Of a stretch of DNA of 64,000 nucleotides, positions 61,401 to 64,000 are shown one piece after another (the stretch's first letter is position 1; every line of letters begins with the position of its first letter). The notes under the pieces are model-generated. The model made no database searches. It had not been told where the DNA came from and saw nothing but the letters and a program-made list of their open reading frames with translations. The DNA is from Bacteroidota bacterium (GTDB lineage Bacteria; Bacteroidota; Bacteroidia; UKL13-3): the NCBI GenBank assembly GCA_947464275.1, contig CANHVU010000002.1:124001-188000 (forward strand), in the 5' to 3' direction. A program made the position numbers and the translations under genes.

Positions 61401-64000
61401 TAGTTATTAGTAACACTGCAACTACCGCTCCGGCTATCAGATTAATAAACGAAGCAAGTTATAACAATATTCTATATTGTGATTTACAAGCTAACAATAC
61501 AACTGCAACAACAGCTACAGCTGGAGGAGGGGTAGTTTGTATTGGAGGTACTACTGGTGCAAATGGAAATGATAATAATACAATTTCATATTGTGACATA
61601 CACAATGCAGTAGGAGGAAACCCGCTTATGGCTGTTTATGGTTATGGAAGTGCAACAAGCGTTGCTGCCAATAATGACAGTAACTATGTAACTAATTGTA
61701 ATATTTATGATTTCTTTAGTGCTGCCACTGCCACCGCGGGTGTTTATGTTGGTGTAAATAATGGTTATTGGAGAATTAATAACAATCGTTTCTACCAAAC
61801 CACAAGTAGAACTTTGACTGGTGCAGTTGTTCATCGTGCCATTTGGTGTACTCCTAATACAGGAACTTTAACATCAGCAAGTGGATTTACAATTAATAAC
61901 AATTTTATTGGTGGTAACAGTGCTGCTGGTACTGGTATGTATACATCAACTTCAGCAGTTGCTTCTTCTTTCTTAGGAATGGATGTTTCAGTTGGTCAAG
62001 GTGCTTATACTGAAATACAAAATAATACCATTACTAACATTAACCAAACTTCAGCAAATACTAACTCTGCTGTTTTAGTAGGTATTAAGATTGCAAATGG
62101 AAATGTGAATGTAGGTACCACTAGTGGTAACACCATTGGTTCGACTACAGCAAATAGTGCGATTATCTTAAACACATCTGTTGCTGGTGGTGGATTTATT
62201 GGTATTCAAACAACTGCCGGACCAAACATCAATATTTCAAATAACCGAATTTCTGGTATTGAAATGACAGGTACAGTATCAACTGCTGCTTGTGAATTTT
62301 TTGGATTGGCTTTGTCTGGAGGTAGTAACCTTAATGTAACTAACAATGTTATTGGTGACTCTAGCTTAGCTAATAGTATTAACTCTTCATCTGCAGCATC
62401 TACTTCAACATTTGCACAAAGAATACAAGGTATAATTGTTAATCCATTATCTGGTACTCCTAATTATAATATTTCAAACAATTTGGTTGCAAATATTAAT
62501 AGCAATTACTCTGCAACTGGAACACAGGCAGCAAGTGTTATTGGTATAAACATGGCAGCTGCCTTTGCTGGTACTTATAATATTACCAACAATACTTTTA
62601 GAAATTTATCTTCTGCTACTCAAACAACTGGAACAGGTGCAAGTGCAGCAATTACAGGTATTTCTGTTAATACTGCTACTGCTAATTCAAACGCTACTGT
62701 GACAGGTAATACTGTCCATACTTTAATTGAAACTGGCGCTACAGCTAATTCAGTAAATGGTATTTATTTCTCAGGTGCCGCATCTGGAACCTATGCATTT
62801 ACTAAAAATTTCATTCACTCAATCAAAGTAAGTGGAATAGGTTCAAGCATAAGAGGATTTACAGCTGCAGCAGGTATTTCAAATATCAATAATAATATGG
62901 TTCGTATTGGTATTGATGAAACAGGGGCTGATATGACTACTTCGGCCGGTATTCAAGGTATGAGCATGACAGGTGGAACACACAATGTTTATTTTAATAC
63001 TGTTTTAGTTAATGGTTCAAATGTAGCTAGTGGATCGGATAGTACTTATGCTATCAGAAGTACAATAGCCTCTGGAACGAATATTTACAAAAACAATATT
63101 TTTGCTAATACTCGTCAAAATAGTGCTTCAACGGGTAAACATTATGCTATGTCGTTTGCAGGTACTACTGCGCTTCCTAGCGGCTTAACATTAAATAACA
63201 ATAATTATTACACAGTTTCTTCTCCTCTTGCTTTATACAATGGAGTAGATAGAAATGACCTGAATTCATGGAGAACAGCAGTTGGTTTAGATGCCAATAG
63301 TATGGTAGAAGCACCTGTTTTCGTATCAGCAAATGGAACAAATAGTACGGTTAACCTTCATGTAGTTCCAGGAACACAAAGTTTAATGGAATCAGGTGGA
63401 ACTGCTATCAGTGGATTAACTACTGACTTTGATGGTGATGCTAGACCAGGTCCTGTGGGTGCAGTGAATGGTGGAGGTTTAGCTTCTGATATAGGAGCTG
63501 ACGAATTCGATGGTTCTATGTTCCCAATCAATATGGGTGTTCAGATGCTGGTTTCACCTGTTGGAAGTTGTGCTATAGCTGGTAAAACAGTAACAGTTAG
63601 AATTAAAAATTACTCATTGACTCAAACTATCAATTTTGCTACAAATCCTGTTACCATAAACGGAAGTGTTTCAGGACCTAACCCTACTACTTTTGGAACT
63701 ATCACTTTAAACAGCGATACTTTAACAGTTGGTGGAACCTTAGACATTACATTTACCACAAACTATGATATGAGCAATTTAGGTACTTATACCTTTGATG
63801 CTTACACTAGTGTTACAGGAGATGCAAATAGTTCTAACGATGCTATGCCGTCAACAAACATTGTTATTACAAGTTTAACAGCAGGAACAGTTAGTGCAAA
63901 CGAAAATTCTTTCTGTAAATTAACTGGCCCTCCTACTTTAACTACTAATGCCTCTGGAGGAGATATTCAATGGATGTATTCAACTGTTAGTAATGCTGGT
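55463..64000 (+). CDS. Giant modular beta-helix/Ig-like secreted surface protein (partial, runs off right edge)
   Basis: ATG at 55463: MNKSTKQESFVKRCLGSAKVTLLLFLLMFGVMQVQAQLTV...; same frame still open at 64000 (...CKLTGPPTLTTNASGGDIQWMYSTVSNAG); T/S/G/N-rich repeats with NNTI-type beta-helix motifs; absent from the ORF track because there is no stop in the window. Confidence 0.88.
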   Translation, partial: MNKSTKQESFVKRCLGSAKVTLLLFLLMFGVMQVQAQLTVSVTNPSNATPALSASYSSLASAITALNSSTAFSGQVILTCSGTSETAPVGGFRIAFTGTTTGTNNVIIDGSSTTVTAANLSATTAGVRTDAIFKIVGSDYVTIQNFTMTENAANTTGGAIGVQKMTEFGVALFASSNTNGAQNNTIKNNTITLSSATKYQNAIGIFSSTASSETNSAQAAASVAGTNSFNMIYGNTISGVATGIYFVSPAQTATVFESGNDIGGTSLSTGNTITYGCSNTAGDLGYTSYSGTTAAGVYFRNVVGNSVRYNTITNVSTLTLTSGGIFSANGTAPVSVPVYTSNFSNNTITITQTASVAITGIDFGSGTANGTITCDNNKITINHTIIAANSAADNGIKANYTCAGASLSYNTVNINQAITATASIAYAGTHYGIWIPGGSTANITVYGDSVNIIKSANASATFTATHSGTVYGFSTSTAASSMIIGNSTPGNGNVFIINDNPSGAGTYAASYIIYGFDGNALAHNTYRCEYNYVGTGRGNSRSSSTTYGYYLPSGGNNTMFITNNTLSLDKTGVATAGGTTYGVYAGGAATNCPNYRIGNNNLTYNNQTAGTATGTFYGIYTFDQNSMLTKKYQTNNVVSGSGLFTTCVGIYHYYGDNVDSNNTITLTSSSPTTSPALTGISCINTTPAAYNVYNNTISLTATAGSTSATSPTLIAINMAGTTTANYCHDNIITNLSTGATTGNATVSGIIVSGGVENNVYRNKIYNLSASTTGATTSIAGMRISGGTLVKVYNNLISQTNALTGINNPNAVFGINITSTLALSDIRVYYNTIYLSSTNSGGTNFGATGIFHTSNATGTTANLDLRNNIIVNNITPSGTGLSIAFRRSLATLANYATTSNNNLFYCTSGLYADGATIDSTASAMISRVSPREGNSVSESLSFLNTSSPLGANFLMLDPSIATQVESGGSSISGYNDDYLTNGARASYPLTGQVYGGGTAPDRGAQEMDLTPADLSGPAISYTLVPNTTNTSTVSLNATITDASGIPTTGAGLPTLYWRVGTTAPYTAVTGTYVSGSTYNFVFGGGAVNDLISYYIVAQDNAATPNVTVSPATGSATPTINPPAVGTAPTSPNTYTILDAWNGTYVIGGNGAGLAVGANYVSLTEAVGEALPNRIKSVYVTAGGTGYTSAPTISFTGGGGTGAAATAVVSGGVITRINMTAYGTGYTSAPTVVITGAGTGATATANLSGGRALSGPVTFLLSSNYDGTLYESIFPITIGDIGQTATNTVTIKPATGVNATISGSSLTSIIDLYGADYTTIDGSNNGTASKNLTITNTNTSANTAVIKVTSLGVGLGATNNTIKNLNLSNGSTSVVNFGVFVGGTTIISSGADNDNTTIQNNNITNATTGIYAIGTTATSSGGLDNLMIVGNNISFTASVTGVYGIRAGFALNASISQNTIDIETSTASLAAISLETGFVSSVVNANRITKVKATAAATIPINRGIVIGTGQTGSNVTISNNVIYNVISTYATTNVGSNCTGIMIGAVGVGTTYSIVTGGINLYHNSINLYGNVDRNAACFQHNVFIGSAATSLDIRNNVFTNSIENTNASGTTSKSYTIYCQSANTAFSNINYNDYYVSGSQGALGFLTSARTTLADLITGFGGNANSLNVDPAFNANNVLFPQTGAPILGVGTPISGLTTDFLGTTRSLTAPSIGAYENGGDGAAPVITFSSLTNRTASADSTIIATIQDLGTLAAGTDSTVNKPRLYFKKSTDANTFGVANDSTGNGWKYVTTSSVGSPYTLSIDYSLLRSSLNNADIIQYFVVAQDYAGNIGASPSTGFDGTTVGNIVSGPTNPNSYIIIGPPISAGTYTIGTSVASNYPTITAAANDFTLRGIAGAVTYELVDPAYNSTTGETFPIVFGNTVGASASNTITIRPIAGNNGVVVTSSNGTATFDLNASKYLTFDGRPGGTGSFTSGTNLVISNTATTAPAIRLINEASYNNILYCDLQANNTTATTATAGGGVVCIGGTTGANGNDNNTISYCDIHNAVGGNPLMAVYGYGSATSVAANNDSNYVTNCNIYDFFSAATATAGVYVGVNNGYWRINNNRFYQTTSRTLTGAVVHRAIWCTPNTGTLTSASGFTINNNFIGGNSAAGTGMYTSTSAVASSFLGMDVSVGQGAYTEIQNNTITNINQTSANTNSAVLVGIKIANGNVNVGTTSGNTIGSTTANSAIILNTSVAGGGFIGIQTTAGPNINISNNRISGIEMTGTVSTAACEFFGLALSGGSNLNVTNNVIGDSSLANSINSSSAASTSTFAQRIQGIIVNPLSGTPNYNISNNLVANINSNYSATGTQAASVIGINMAAAFAGTYNITNNTFRNLSSATQTTGTGASAAITGISVNTATANSNATVTGNTVHTLIETGATANSVNGIYFSGAASGTYAFTKNFIHSIKVSGIGSSIRGFTAAAGISNINNNMVRIGIDETGADMTTSAGIQGMSMTGGTHNVYFNTVLVNGSNVASGSDSTYAIRSTIASGTNIYKNNIFANTRQNSASTGKHYAMSFAGTTALPSGLTLNNNNYYTVSSPLALYNGVDRNDLNSWRTAVGLDANSMVEAPVFVSANGTNSTVNLHVVPGTQSLMESGGTAISGLTTDFDGDARPGPVGAVNGGGLASDIGADEFDGSMFPINMGVQMLVSPVGSCAIAGKTVTVRIKNYSLTQTINFATNPVTINGSVSGPNPTTFGTITLNSDTLTVGGTLDITFTTNYDMSNLGTYTFDAYTSVTGDANSSNDAMPSTNIVITSLTAGTVSANENSFCKLTGPPTLTTNASGGDIQWMYSTVSNAG

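Noticed and set aside
55627-61834. Minus-strand and alternate-frame ORFs (55627, 56476, 57421, 59404, 60129, 60927, 61183, 61586)
   Set aside because: All lie inside the giant plus-strand ORF and are low-complexity mirror translations of its Thr/Ser/Gly-rich repeats
1-64000. tRNA, rRNA, transposase, integrase or classic defence operon
   Set aside because: None recognised by eye on either strand; tRNAscan-SE/Infernal and a defence-system HMM scan would be needed to exclude them

Overview
This is an AT-rich chromosomal window from a Bacteroidota bacterium, probably of the Chitinophagales/Sphingobacteriales type (inferred from gene content, T9SS sorting domains and codon usage). Most of it is ordinary core and envelope content: murF, kup, glyA, an AcrAB/TolC-type RND pump, cysS, sppA, slyD, lpxD, an MMPL-family RND protein, an M28 peptidase, cyanophycinase, and a PorZ-like T9SS protein. 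Two CDSs run off the window and are absent from the ORF track: a GT-C-like membrane protein at the left edge (minus strand, 1..1211) and a modular beta-helix surface protein at the right edge (plus strand, 55463..64000, at least 2846 codons) that lies just downstream of an ECF sigma factor and a putative anti-sigma factor. Items worth a second look: a palindromic repeat inserted in frame in a PIG-L/LmbE-family CDS with a relative in the adjacent intergenic region; an arginase-fold protein whose metal-ligand motifs all look degenerate, abutting an alkyltransferase-like protein with PAHRV in place of PCHRV; a frameshifted Bro-N pseudogene beside an intact homologue; a lipoprotein gene bracketed by near-identical terminator hairpins; a 3'-truncated-looking secreted-protein gene; and small ORFs missing from the track. 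I saw no rRNA, tRNA, CRISPR array, transposase or integrase. No clearly novel multi-gene system is evident; the best lead is the sigma/anti-sigma/giant adhesin locus.
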